From: Pseudomonas sp. B21-028
GTDB taxonomy: Bacteria > Pseudomonadota > Gammaproteobacteria > Pseudomonadales > Pseudomonadaceae
Reading direction: 5' to 3'
Assembly (NCBI RefSeq): GCF_024749045.1
Contig: NZ_CP087184.1
Location: 5,704,001-5,768,000, forward strand
DNA length: 64,000 bases
Shown here: positions 8,312 to 16,413 of the stretch, piece after piece
Position numbering within the stretch: position 1 is the first letter of the stretch
How the letters are laid out: each line of letters opens with the position of its first letter
The notes under the pieces: generated by a model
Told to the model about the DNA's origin: nothing
The model's database searches: none
What the model saw: only the letters and a program-made list of their open reading frames with translations
Translations under genes and position numbers: made by a program

Positions 8312-9691
8312 TTACAGCGTGCCGAGCAGTTGATGGAGGGTGTCGAGGTCGTCCGGCTGGATCCGATGGATCTGCACCGGGCCGTGTTCCGCGAGCGGGT
8401 GATGCAGCGGCGAAACACTGATCCCCAGCTCGCCAAGCATCGCCGCCGATTTGGCCGGTGAGATTTCCCCCAGGGTCACCATCGGCGCCACCAGGCTGCG
8501 CCGGTACAACCTGGCCGCAAGCACGCCGGTGGCGGTGTGGGGGTCGATGACGTAGCCGGTGTCGCGGTACAGCGAGGTGATTTCTTCCAGGGTCTGTTCA
8601 TCGCTGACGGCATAGGAGTCGATGATCATCCGCGCCTGCAGCCAGAACTCGTTGGCGATGGTCATCTCGCCGCTGCTTTCGAAGTGTTCCATCAGCGCGC
8701 TCACGGCCTGGTCGTCATGCCCATAGAGCTCCCAGAGAAAGCGCTCCAGGTTGGAAAAGATCGACAGGTCCATGGCCGGCGACAAGGTCTTGTTGGCGCG
8801 CAACCGGGAATAGTGGTTCTTCAAGAACAACTGGTGCAGCGCGTCGTTCTGGTTGGTCGCCACGATCATCTGGGTGATCGGCAAGCCCATCTTCTGCGCA
8901 ATGTAGCCGGCATAGACCTCGGCAAAACTCGCCGCCGGCACGCTGAAACCGATGGGCCGCTGGCCGCCGCCCAGTTGCAGTACGGCGTGGAAATAGAACA
9001 CCAGTTGCGCCAGCACCCCCACCCAGTTGCTGGAGTTGAAACTGATCGCTTCGTGCCGGGTCCACGGCCACTGGCGGAACAACCGACTGACCAGGGTCTG
9101 GCACTCGTCGAAGCTGCCATTGACGGCGAACTGGTGGACCCGCGGATGCGCCACCGCTTGGAGGTGCTGGAGCTGGTCTTGGGGTACCCCCGCTTCCGGG
9201 TAGACCACGACCACCACGGTTTCCTCGCAGTGCTTGAAGGCTTCGATGGCCGCCAGCCCGGTATCGCCATTGGTGGCGCCGATCACCACGGCGCGGCGGT
9301 CGCGTTTGCGCAGGAAATATTGCACCAGCCGAGCCTGGAGCTGGGCGGCAAAATCCTTCGAGGAGCGGGTCGGGCCATGGAACAGTTCCAGGACCCATTC
9401 GTTGCGATCCACCTGATGCAGAGGCGCCAGGGAGCGATGGCTGAATTGGCTGCCCGCCTCCTTGAGCATGCGCTTGAGGTCCGCCTCGGGAATCGTCGCG
9501 CCCACAAACGGGCTCATCACTCGATAAGCCAGTTCGTCATAGGACAAGGTCGACCAGTTGGCAATCTCCTGGGCTTCGAACAGCGGCAGCTCCAGCGGCA
9601 CGAACAACCCACCGTCGGGGGCCACGCCCGATAACACGACCTTTTCGAAATCGACCTGCACGGCCGAGTTTCGGGTACTTACATAGCGCAT
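8312..9691 (-). CDS. Threonine synthase-like PLP enzyme (paralogue)
   Basis: This 459-residue protein shares the ThrC layout: N-terminal YVSTRN..DFEKVVLSGVAPDGGLFVP, PLP lysine Lys112 in HGPTRSSKDFA, and glycine-rich phosphate loop GATNGDTG. Canonical ThrC has PTLAFKDF, so the two residues before the lysine differ (SS for AF). Threonine synthase uses O-phosphohomoserine, but no homoserine kinase is near. The protein may therefore act on a related gamma-substituted amino acid in this catabolic locus. The true housekeeping thrC is expected elsewhere in the genome. The call is firm on family and open on substrate. Confidence 0.8.
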   Translation of the reverse strand: MRYVSTRNSAVQVDFEKVVLSGVAPDGGLFVPLELPLFEAQEIANWSTLSYDELAYRVMSPFVGATIPEADLKRMLKEAGSQFSHRSLAPLHQVDRNEWVLELFHGPTRSSKDFAAQLQARLVQYFLRKRDRRAVVIGATNGDTGLAAIEAFKHCEETVVVVVYPEAGVPQDQLQHLQAVAHPRVHQFAVNGSFDECQTLVSRLFRQWPWTRHEAISFNSSNWVGVLAQLVFYFHAVLQLGGGQRPIGFSVPAASFAEVYAGYIAQKMGLPITQMIVATNQNDALHQLFLKNHYSRLRANKTLSPAMDLSIFSNLERFLWELYGHDDQAVSALMEHFESSGEMTIANEFWLQARMIIDSYAVSDEQTLEEITSLYRDTGYVIDPHTATGVLAARLYRRSLVAPMVTLGEISPAKSAAMLGELGISVSPLHHPLAEHGPVQIHRIQPDDLDTLHQLLGTL

Positions 9692-9707
9692 GGTTGGCTC
9701 CGGCCAT

Positions 9708-10598
9708 TCATTTGAATCGATGTGCCTGCTCGACCAGCCAGGTGGCGAACATGACGGCGTCGGGGTGCTGCTCGGTCCCGGAACCGCGTACCAGGTAGAA
9801 CGACTCGCTGGCTTCGATGCGCTGGGTGAAGGGTTCGATCAGGCGTCCATCCTCAAGCAGGTCAGCGACCATCGACGACCGGGCCAGGGCGATCCCCTGC
9901 CCCAGTTCGGCCATGCGCAAGGTGCAGACCAGCGTGTCGAACTGCATGCCCGTCGACGAGTCGACGCTGTCGGCACCGACCATGTTCAGCCAGTAACCCC
10001 AACCCTCTTCGTAACCCAATACATGCAGCAGCGGATGCTTCGCCACGTCCGCCGGTTCATTCAGCGGCGAACGCGCCATCAGCGCTGGCGAGCAGACGGG
10101 GAACAAGGTGTCCCAAGTCAGCCGCTGTGACACTAGGCCAGACCACTGACCATGGCCCCAGCGAATCTCCAGGTCGTCCTCGCCGTCCAGTTCCTTGACC
10201 CAGATATTGCTGATGTAGCGGATGTCGACCTGGGGATGGGCCTGGCGAAAATCCACCAGCTTCGGCGCCAACCAGTGCACGAAAAACGCCAGGCTGCCGC
10301 GGACCTTGATCGGCCGGCGCTTGTGCTGGCCGAAAATCTCGTTGGTTCCCACCGCCAGGCGCGTGATCGCATCCTGCACCACCGGCAGGTAGGACTGGCC
10401 TTCCTCCGTCAGCCCCAAGCCACGGGGCAGACGTTTGAAAAGCGCCACCCCCAGGTGGCTTTCCAGCTGACGGATCTGCTGGCTCACCGCGCCTTGGGTC
10501 AGGCACAACTCCTCGGCGGCGTGGGTGAAGTTCAGGCAGCGGGCCGACACTTCGAATGCCCGCAGCCAGTTCAACGGGGGTAACGGTTTCTGCTTCAT
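9708..10598 (-). CDS. LysR-type transcriptional regulator, GcvA-like
   Basis: This 296-residue protein has an N-terminal winged helix (LPPLNWLRAFEVSARCLNFT, AAEELCLTQGAVSQQIRQLE) and a periplasmic-binding-like effector domain with WGHGQWSGL, as in GcvA-type regulators. It lies 16 bases before the threonine-synthase-like gene and 36 bases after the permease, all in one direction. It is thus embedded in the operon rather than divergent. It probably controls the catabolic genes. A palindrome at 13517-13536 before the gamma-lyase gene is a candidate operator. Confidence 0.87.
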   Translation of the reverse strand: MKQKPLPPLNWLRAFEVSARCLNFTHAAEELCLTQGAVSQQIRQLESHLGVALFKRLPRGLGLTEEGQSYLPVVQDAITRLAVGTNEIFGQHKRRPIKVRGSLAFFVHWLAPKLVDFRQAHPQVDIRYISNIWVKELDGEDDLEIRWGHGQWSGLVSQRLTWDTLFPVCSPALMARSPLNEPADVAKHPLLHVLGYEEGWGYWLNMVGADSVDSSTGMQFDTLVCTLRMAELGQGIALARSSMVADLLEDGRLIEPFTQRIEASESFYLVRGSGTEQHPDAVMFATWLVEQAHRFK

Positions 10599-10634
10599 GA
10601 TCCTGCCTCATTGACGCCCTCCCCCCGGCACCGC

Positions 10635-12065
10635 CTAGATTGCATCGGACGGCTGCGCCAACGGGTTCACCAGCAAGCGTTGCTCGCGGCTTTTGCGGGT
10701 AATGAAGTACACGAAATAGCACCAGGCGATGAATGGCAAGCCGAAGTACAGCGCCACCCGCTGTTCCGGATCGAAAGCAATCCCGACACACGCCAGCCCG
10801 CAGGACACCAACGCTCCCAGCGGCACCCACGGATAGCCACGGACGCGAAACTTGAGGTTGCGCACATCACCGCCATTGGCGACGTAATGACGACGGAAAG
10901 CAATCTGGCTGGCGGCGATGCTCATCCACACCACCACCACGGCCAACCCGGAGATCGACACCAGCGCCAGGTAAATGGTGTCGGCGGCAAAGACGCTGCT
11001 GAGCAACGAGGCGGCACCGCCGGCCATGCTGACGATGATCGCGTTGAGGGGCGTGCCCATCCGGGTCAGGGCCGAGAACTGCTTGGGCAGGTGCCCTTGG
11101 TCGCTCAGGGTCCAAAGCATCCGCGAGGCAGCGTACAAGCCGGAGTTGGCGGCCGACAGCAAGGCGCTGATGATCACGAAGTTCATGATGTCGGCGGAGT
11201 ACGGAATGCCGATGTAGGTGAACACGGTGACGAAGGGACTCTCGACGATCCCGGCCTGTTCGCGGGGCAACAAGGTCGACAGGACGAAGATGGTCCCGAC
11301 GAAGAAAATCGCCAGACGCAGCACGGTGGTGCGGATGGCGCGAGGCACATTACGCTGGGGATCCTTGGTTTCACCGGCGGCGATACCGATCAGCTCCGTG
11401 CCGGAGAAGGCAAACGAAACCGCCAGCAGCGTCATGGCAATCGGCATGAAGCCAGTGGGGAAAAGCCCTTCGCGGGTGAAGTTGCTCAAGCCGATGCTGT
11501 GGGCCTGATCGATGTGCAGCAGGCCGAGAATCGCGCCGCCGCCGATCAGCAGGAACGCCACCACGGTCGCGACCTTGACCAGGGACAACCAGAACTCGGT
11601 TTCGGCGAACAATCGCACCGAGACCACGTTGCTCAGGAACACCACGCAGGCGAACAGCGCACTCCAGATCCACACCGGTGTGTCCGGAAACCAGCGCGCC
11701 ATCAGGATACCGGCGGCGGTGAATTCAGAACCGATGGCCACAGTCCAGGTCAGCCAGTACAGCCAGGCCACGGTATAACCGGTGCCTGGGCCGAGAAAGC
11801 GTGTGGCGTAGGTGCTGAACGATCCGGTTTCCGGCATCTGCACCGCCAGTTCACCGAGGCACATCATCACCATGTACACCATCAAGGCGCCGATGATGTA
11901 AGCGATCACCGCACCCAACGGGCCGGCCTGGTTCACCGTGTAGCCGGACGTGAGGAAAAGCCCGGTGCCGATCACGCCACCCAAGGCCAGCATGACGATA
12001 TGGCGTGTTTGCATTTCTTGCTTGAAGCCGACCTGCGTACTGAGTTGTTCTTGTTTTATGGACAT
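10635..12065 (-). CDS. Amino acid permease (APC superfamily)
   Basis: This 476-residue protein has about 12 hydrophobic segments. It carries the amino-acid/proton symporter signature near its start ([13 protein letters not shown]) and the conserved [17 protein letters not shown]. It should import an amino acid across the inner membrane. The start at 12065 is preferred over upstream ATG codons at 12077 and 12134 because GAGAA precedes it and the added residues are Arg-rich and non-conserved. It lies 150 bp downstream of the PLP gamma-lyase gene. In this locus its cargo could be canavanine or homoserine, which is inferred from context. Confidence 0.87.
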   Translation of the reverse strand: MSIKQEQLSTQVGFKQEMQTRHIVMLALGGVIGTGLFLTSGYTVNQAGPLGAVIAYIIGALMVYMVMMCLGELAVQMPETGSFSTYATRFLGPGTGYTVAWLYWLTWTVAIGSEFTAAGILMARWFPDTPVWIWSALFACVVFLSNVVSVRLFAETEFWLSLVKVATVVAFLLIGGGAILGLLHIDQAHSIGLSNFTREGLFPTGFMPIAMTLLAVSFAFSGTELIGIAAGETKDPQRNVPRAIRTTVLRLAIFFVGTIFVLSTLLPREQAGIVESPFVTVFTYIGIPYSADIMNFVIISALLSAANSGLYAASRMLWTLSDQGHLPKQFSALTRMGTPLNAIIVSMAGGAASLLSSVFAADTIYLALVSISGLAVVVVWMSIAASQIAFRRHYVANGGDVRNLKFRVRGYPWVPLGALVSCGLACVGIAFDPEQRVALYFGLPFIAWCYFVYFITRKSREQRLLVNPLAQPSDAI

Positions 12066-12215
12066 GGTTGTTCTCATGAAAGTCGTGAGGACACGCCCCG
12101 ACCTCTGCGCGCAGTGACGGCGCAGAGGCAACACGGGTCGTCATCCGGTTTTATTATTTTCCTATTCATGAACACCCCAGTGACCGCCTTGTCGCGGGGG
12201 TCTGACGCTGTCATT

Positions 12216-13493
12216 TCAACGGCTGGTTTCGGCGCACGCTTCCAGGGTTGAAGCGTGCGTATTCGTTTGCGTCCGCTGTTCCCGCGAAGCCCGGACAAAG
12301 GCGAAGGCCTGCTTCAAGTCGTCGAGCAAATCGTCGGTGTCTTCGATGCCCACCGAGACCCGCACCAACCCCTCGGAGATGCCCAGGGCCAGCCGTTCCT
12401 CCAGGGTGTTTTCGACATGGCTGGTGGTGCGCGCCGGGCCATAGATGGTTTCCACCGCGCCCAGGTTGCCCGCGCAATGGGCGAAGCGCAGACGCGGCAG
12501 CAGCGCCGTGACGGTGTCCATGCCACCGACCAGGACGAAACTGACGATGGCGCCAAAGCCGACCATTTGCGCACACGCCACGGCATGGTTCGGGTGGCTG
12601 GGCAGACCGGGATAGTTGACCGATTCCACCAGCGGCTCGGTGCACAGGAACTCCGCCAGAGCACGCGCGCTGGCTTGCTGCTGACGCATGCGCAGCACCA
12701 GGGTTTTCATGCCACGGATGATCATGAAGGCCGAGAACGGATCCAGTGCCGCACCGTTGATTTCCCGGTAATGCCGCACCTTGGCCATCAGGGCTTCGCG
12801 GCCACAGACCAGGCCGCCGAGCACATCGCCATGGCCACTGAGGAACTTGGTCGCGCTGTGGATCACCACGTCCACGCCCAATGCCAGGGGGTTCTGATTG
12901 AGCGGCGTGGCGAAGGTGTTATCCGCCACCACCACGGCGCCGACCCGCTTGGCCGCCGCCACCAGACGCTGGATATCGAGGATTTTCAGGGTCGGGTTGG
13001 TCGGGGTTTCCAGGTACACCACCTGGCAGCCCTTGGCGATTTCCCGCTCGATCTCATCGTGATCGACGGTCTCGCACAAGGTCGCCTCCACCCCCATGCG
13101 CGGCAGGAATTCTTCGAAAATCTTGTTGGTGCCGCCGTAGCTGTCCTTGGTGGACACCACCCGATCGCCCTGGGCCAGGAAGGTGTAGAGCACACTGCTG
13201 ATCGCGGCCATGCCGGTGCTGAATGCTACGGCGGACTCGGCCATTTCCAGTTCACGGATCTTGGCTTCGAGGGTCTCGACGGTGGGGTTGCTCATGCGGC
13301 TGTAGATAAAGCCCGGCGCCTTGCCCAAGGCGACGTCGTACCAGGCGTCGATATCGTCATAACCGTACGCGGCGCTGACCACGATGGGGGTTTGCGTGGC
13401 GTTGTAGGGATGCCTGACCTGCTCGCCACCCCAGACCGCCCGGGTTCCCGCTCCTGCGTTATCAAGCCCTGCGCTGTCAGGTTTGTCATTCAT
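12216..13493 (-). CDS. Cys/Met-metabolism PLP enzyme, candidate canavanine gamma-lyase
   Basis: This 425-residue fold-type-I enzyme has PLP Lys216 in SATKFLSGHGD, Asp191 in VVADNTFATP, and phosphate-binding YSRMSNPT. At the position of the methionine gamma-lyase active-site Cys it has Gly (DSYGGT), as in cystathionine gamma-synthase/lyase. It is followed by permease, LysR, Lrp, homoserine dehydrogenase and aldehyde dehydrogenase genes. That matches the reported canavanine gamma-lyase loci, in which canavanine is split to homoserine and hydroxyguanidine. Alternatives are cystathionine or O-acylhomoserine chemistry. An upstream GTG at 13508 is possible; ATG 13493 is chosen. Confidence 0.8.
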   Translation of the reverse strand: MNDKPDSAGLDNAGAGTRAVWGGEQVRHPYNATQTPIVVSAAYGYDDIDAWYDVALGKAPGFIYSRMSNPTVETLEAKIRELEMAESAVAFSTGMAAISSVLYTFLAQGDRVVSTKDSYGGTNKIFEEFLPRMGVEATLCETVDHDEIEREIAKGCQVVYLETPTNPTLKILDIQRLVAAAKRVGAVVVADNTFATPLNQNPLALGVDVVIHSATKFLSGHGDVLGGLVCGREALMAKVRHYREINGAALDPFSAFMIIRGMKTLVLRMRQQQASARALAEFLCTEPLVESVNYPGLPSHPNHAVACAQMVGFGAIVSFVLVGGMDTVTALLPRLRFAHCAGNLGAVETIYGPARTTSHVENTLEERLALGISEGLVRVSVGIEDTDDLLDDLKQAFAFVRASREQRTQTNTHASTLEACAETSR

Positions 13494-13516
13494 TGAGGCT
13501 ACTCGCACTTAGGGGG

Positions 13517-13536
13517 TGAATGCTGAGTCATTCAGC
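13517..13536. promoter_or_regulatory. Palindromic operator candidate before the PLP gamma-lyase gene
   Basis: TGAATG-CTGAGT-CATTCA is a perfect 6-bp-arm inverted repeat, overlapping GCTGA-GTCAT-TCAGC. It lies 24 bp upstream of the ATG at 13493, in the 182-bp divergent intergenic region, where the LysR or Lrp protein of the locus could bind. Confidence 0.45.
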
Positions 13537-13675
13537 GGATCTGGCAGCCAATATAGGGAAAAGAAAACCGCCCGAGAAACGATGTTATCGATGCCAAAGG
13601 TCTGCTTTTTTTAATGGCTGAGTGCGAAGATGCGGCGGGGAATCGATGCTTTAATCATGGAGAGGAGCCTTGCCT

Positions 13676-14281
13676 GTGACTGACAAATCCGAACAGAACA
13701 CCACCCGACACCAGAACATTGACCCCACGGCGCGAATCGCCTCGAGCGCAGTGCTGGACGGCAATGTGTCCATCGGTGCTGGGACTGTCGTGGGGCACGG
13801 GGCGGTGCTCGTCGCGGAGGGCGGCGCGTTGATGATCGGGGAAAACTGTATCGTCATGGAGCATGCAGTCATCCGCAGCACTTCCCACGATGACTGCCGG
13901 ATCGGCAATCACGTGATGGTGGGACCACACTGTCACCTGACCGGTTGCCGGATTGACGATGAGGTGTTTGTCGCCACCGGCGCGTCCGTTTTCAACGGCG
14001 CTCACATCGGCAAAGGCGCGGAAATCCGCATCAACGGGGTGGTGCACATCAAGACCGTGGTAGAGCCAGGCGCGACGGTACCGATCGGCTGGATCGCCGT
14101 GGGCGACCCGGCACAGTATTTTTCCCCGGATCAGCATGAGCAGATCTGGAACGTGCAGAAGGATCTGGATTTCCCCCGGTACGTTTTTGGCGTTGACCGC
14201 GAGAGCGAGGGGGTCGTCCGGCAAATGATGGAGCGTTACGCACGCTTCTTGCGCGAGCGCGGCGATTCTACGGAAGGTTGA
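13676..14281 (+). CDS. Gamma-carbonic-anhydrase-like hexapeptide (left-handed beta-helix) protein
   Basis: This 201-residue protein is made of hexapeptide turns (IGAGTVVGHGAVL, IGENCIVMEHAVI, IGNHVMVGPHCHL, VFVATGASVF). It then has a C-terminal helix, as in the YrdA/PaaY/CaiE gamma-carbonic anhydrase group. In that group the metal histidines occur in VGH....HGC; here the matching positions are Pro and Thr (VGPHCHLTGC), so the zinc site is altered or lost. GTG at 13676 is chosen because AGGAG lies 8 bases upstream. It is divergent from the gamma-lyase gene and may belong to the same pathway. An acyltransferase role is also possible. Confidence 0.75.
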   Translation: MTDKSEQNTTRHQNIDPTARIASSAVLDGNVSIGAGTVVGHGAVLVAEGGALMIGENCIVMEHAVIRSTSHDDCRIGNHVMVGPHCHLTGCRIDDEVFVATGASVFNGAHIGKGAEIRINGVVHIKTVVEPGATVPIGWIAVGDPAQYFSPDQHEQIWNVQKDLDFPRYVFGVDRESEGVVRQMMERYARFLRERGDSTEG

Positions 14282-14461
14282 CTCTGCTTGGTCTGCAAGA
14301 CCTTTAGAGTTGAGGCGGATTGCCCCCGGTCCGCCTACTCGCGCATTTCCTACAGAGCCTATAGGAAACGGCGTAGCCAATAAGAAAAAGCCCCTACAGC
14401 CTCGGCCTTAGCCCCTGGGTTAGCGTCTCTCCCGCATCGACTGGACGAGACCTGCCCCTCC

Positions 14462-14683
14462 GTGACACGCCAAAAAGACATCCCCCAAGTCAAGAACCCG
14501 CCCGGCGGCGACGGGCATTACGTCACCTATCGGGACATGACGCCCAACGAATTGGCCGAGCGTGAAGCCGGACAATTGAAGTACGAAGCCATGCTTGCGC
14601 GACAGGCCGCCTATGAAAAGGAACGCTGGGCTACGGTCGAGAAAACCAAACCAGCCAACCCGACCAGGACGGTAGAACCATGA
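14462..14683 (+). CDS. Small hydrophilic hypothetical protein
   Basis: This 73-residue, charged, mostly helical protein (MTPNELAEREAGQLKYEAML) begins with GTG and has no clear ribosome-binding site. Its stop overlaps the ATG of the next gene (ATGA at 14680-14683), which supports both being real and translated together. I do not recognise a family. It may be a remnant or partner of the AT-rich gene that follows. Confidence 0.5.
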   Translation: MTRQKDIPQVKNPPGGDGHYVTYRDMTPNELAEREAGQLKYEAMLARQAAYEKERWATVEKTKPANPTRTVEP

Positions 14684-14907
14684 ACCACACAATAATGGGC
14701 GTAGTTGACGGAGAGGATTTTGCGTCATACGAAATAGCGCTTCCGATTGAGAGCAAGGACCTAGCTAAAATAATGGATTGGATAAAGGAGGAAGAATACT
14801 TGTATGACTATCAATTAGATAAAGCTCAAATTGAAGCTTTAGAAGAGGCATGCTCAATTGAGCTGCCTCGAAACATGGTGCTTTTTTTGACCAGCAGCGG
14901 CAATTGA
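14680..14907 (+). CDS. AT-rich small acidic protein, immunity-like
   Basis: This 75-residue acidic protein (IESKDLAKIMDWIKEEEYLY, IEALEEACSIELP) has base composition clearly more AT-rich than the flanking metabolic genes, which is typical of horizontally acquired immunity genes. It is translationally coupled to the upstream 73-residue frame. Its size and charge resemble immunity proteins of polymorphic toxins, but no toxin gene is adjacent. The function is inferred only. Confidence 0.5.
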   Translation: MNHTIMGVVDGEDFASYEIALPIESKDLAKIMDWIKEEEYLYDYQLDKAQIEALEEACSIELPRNMVLFLTSSGN

Positions 14908-14935
14908 TCAACAGTGACGTTGGTGGTGTTGACGA

Positions 14936-15856
14936 TCAGCCACCCGGGCGAATAACCACCTTCCCTCGGGCACGCCCAGTGGCGACCTTTTCCAACGCTG
15001 CTCGGGTTTCAGCCAGTGTGAAAGTTGAATCAATGACGATCTGCAACTGCCCCACACTGAACTGCCGAATCGCCTCGGGAAGGAACGGCACGGCACTGGC
15101 GAAGAAGACGAACTCACCCGCGTGACCGTCCCGGCCTTCGATATTGAATTCCACCAGGGTCGAAATGCGTCCGCCTGGACGCAGCACTTGCCAGGACTCC
15201 TCCAGCGTTTCGCCGCCCAGGGTGTCGAGCACCAGGTCGATTTCGCCCACGCTGTCCAGGGTCTGTTTTCGGTAGTCGATGACTTCATCGGCGCCCAGGC
15301 TTTTCAGCAGTTCGAGGTTTCTCGCTGAGGCCGTTGCGATCACATGGCAGCCTGCGAGGTGGGCCAGCTGGATCGCCATGCTTCCGACGCCGCCGGCGCC
15401 AGCATGGATCAGCACACGTTGGCCGCGCTGCAACTTGCCGATATCAAAAAGCGCCTGGGTGGCCGTGCCATACGCGGTCGGCAATGCAGCGGCCTGTTCG
15501 AAACTCATCTGCGCGGGGATGAAGCAGAGTTCGGAGGCGGCGATCACCAGATGGGTGGCAAACGCACCGCCATGTTCGGGGGAGGCTCGTCCGACCACCC
15601 GGTCTCCGGCCTTGAGGTCGCTCACCTGCTCGCCGACGGACTCAATCACACCGCTGAAATCGGTCCCTGGCGCATAGGGAAATTCCACCGGGAAGATCGG
15701 CTGCATGTAACCGGCGAGGATCTTGACGTCCAGCGGGTTGACGCTGGCGGCCTCAATGCGCACGACCACTTCGTTGGCTTGTGGCTGTCGCAATCTCGCT
15801 TCGCCCTCGACGATGACATCCGGGCCGCCGAACTCATTAATCAAAGCGCTCTTCAT
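14936..15856 (-). CDS. Zinc-free NADP-dependent quinone oxidoreductase-like (MDR) protein
   Basis: This 306-residue protein of the medium-chain reductase/quinone oxidoreductase type has a GroES-like N-terminus (YAPGTDFSGVIESVGEQV), then the nucleotide-binding HAGAGGVGSMAIQLA and the LGADEVIDYR motif. Catalytic zinc cysteines are absent, as in the zeta-crystallin branch. AGGAGG precedes the start at 15856. It follows the SnoaL-like gene by 13 bp and both are divergent from the LysR gene at 16414. This suggests a small detoxification or catabolic operon under that regulator. The substrate is unknown. Confidence 0.85.
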   Translation of the reverse strand: MKSALINEFGGPDVIVEGEARLRQPQANEVVVRIEAASVNPLDVKILAGYMQPIFPVEFPYAPGTDFSGVIESVGEQVSDLKAGDRVVGRASPEHGGAFATHLVIAASELCFIPAQMSFEQAAALPTAYGTATQALFDIGKLQRGQRVLIHAGAGGVGSMAIQLAHLAGCHVIATASARNLELLKSLGADEVIDYRKQTLDSVGEIDLVLDTLGGETLEESWQVLRPGGRISTLVEFNIEGRDGHAGEFVFFASAVPFLPEAIRQFSVGQLQIVIDSTFTLAETRAALEKVATGRARGKVVIRPGG

Positions 15857-15869
15857 GGGAAACCTCCTT

Positions 15870-16331
15870 TCAGGCCCGGGCAGGGAACTGGCCGAGTTGG
15901 ATGAACAGGGCAAACCAGTCTTCCATGTGCCACGTCGTGGTCAGCTTCGCGTCACGGAATGTATGGAATTCATGAATGCGAAAACTGACGTGCTTGCCGG
16001 TGGCGGCGATGCCGAAGAGTTCGCCTTGATGGGTGCCGGTAATTTCGGCGCGCACGCCCATTTTCCCGGGCTCCTGGACCATGTCGTGGACGACGATCCG
16101 CACATCCGGAAACGCCTGGACGAAGCTGCGAATGATGGCCTTGATGCCTTCCGGGCCTGGTGCCTGGCCAGGAGCCAACGGGATGTCGTCCCAGTCACGG
16201 GTAAGTACTTCGTCGACGAGGTCTGGCTGTTGGTCGCTGAACGCGCGGTAGAAGGTTTCGACAGCCCGGCGCTCGGCATACAGCTGTTCAGCAAGGTGGG
16301 TGGTTGATGGGGTCATTGGGGGGCTCGCCAT
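15870..16331 (-). CDS. SnoaL-like / ester cyclase family protein
   Basis: This 153-residue NTF2-fold protein has the SnoaL pattern: an early helix (AVETFYRAFSDQQPDLVDEVL), then GPEGIKAIIRSFVQAFPDVRIVVHDM, and a C-terminal IHEFHTFRDAKLTTTWHMEDW. These proteins bind hydrophobic ligands or catalyse ring closure or hydration. No specific substrate can be named. An internal ATG at 16316 is an alternative start. It lies upstream of, and probably co-transcribed with, the oxidoreductase gene ending at 14936. Confidence 0.78.
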   Translation of the reverse strand: MASPPMTPSTTHLAEQLYAERRAVETFYRAFSDQQPDLVDEVLTRDWDDIPLAPGQAPGPEGIKAIIRSFVQAFPDVRIVVHDMVQEPGKMGVRAEITGTHQGELFGIAATGKHVSFRIHEFHTFRDAKLTTTWHMEDWFALFIQLGQFPARA

Positions 16332-16413
16332 TGAAGTGGGGTGGTAGCGAGAGTTTGGGATTGAGGGCTATGATCCGTCTAACAAATAGCCGATATGAAT
16401 GATTATTTGATTT

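Noticed and set aside
12216..13493. Methionine gamma-lyase
   Set aside because: The active-site Cys of that enzyme is Gly here, and the neighbours point to homoserine oxidation.
13655..14380. Minus-strand frame opposite the hexapeptide protein
   Set aside because: It is a shadow frame; the plus-strand frame shows regular hexapeptide repeats and a good ribosome-binding site.
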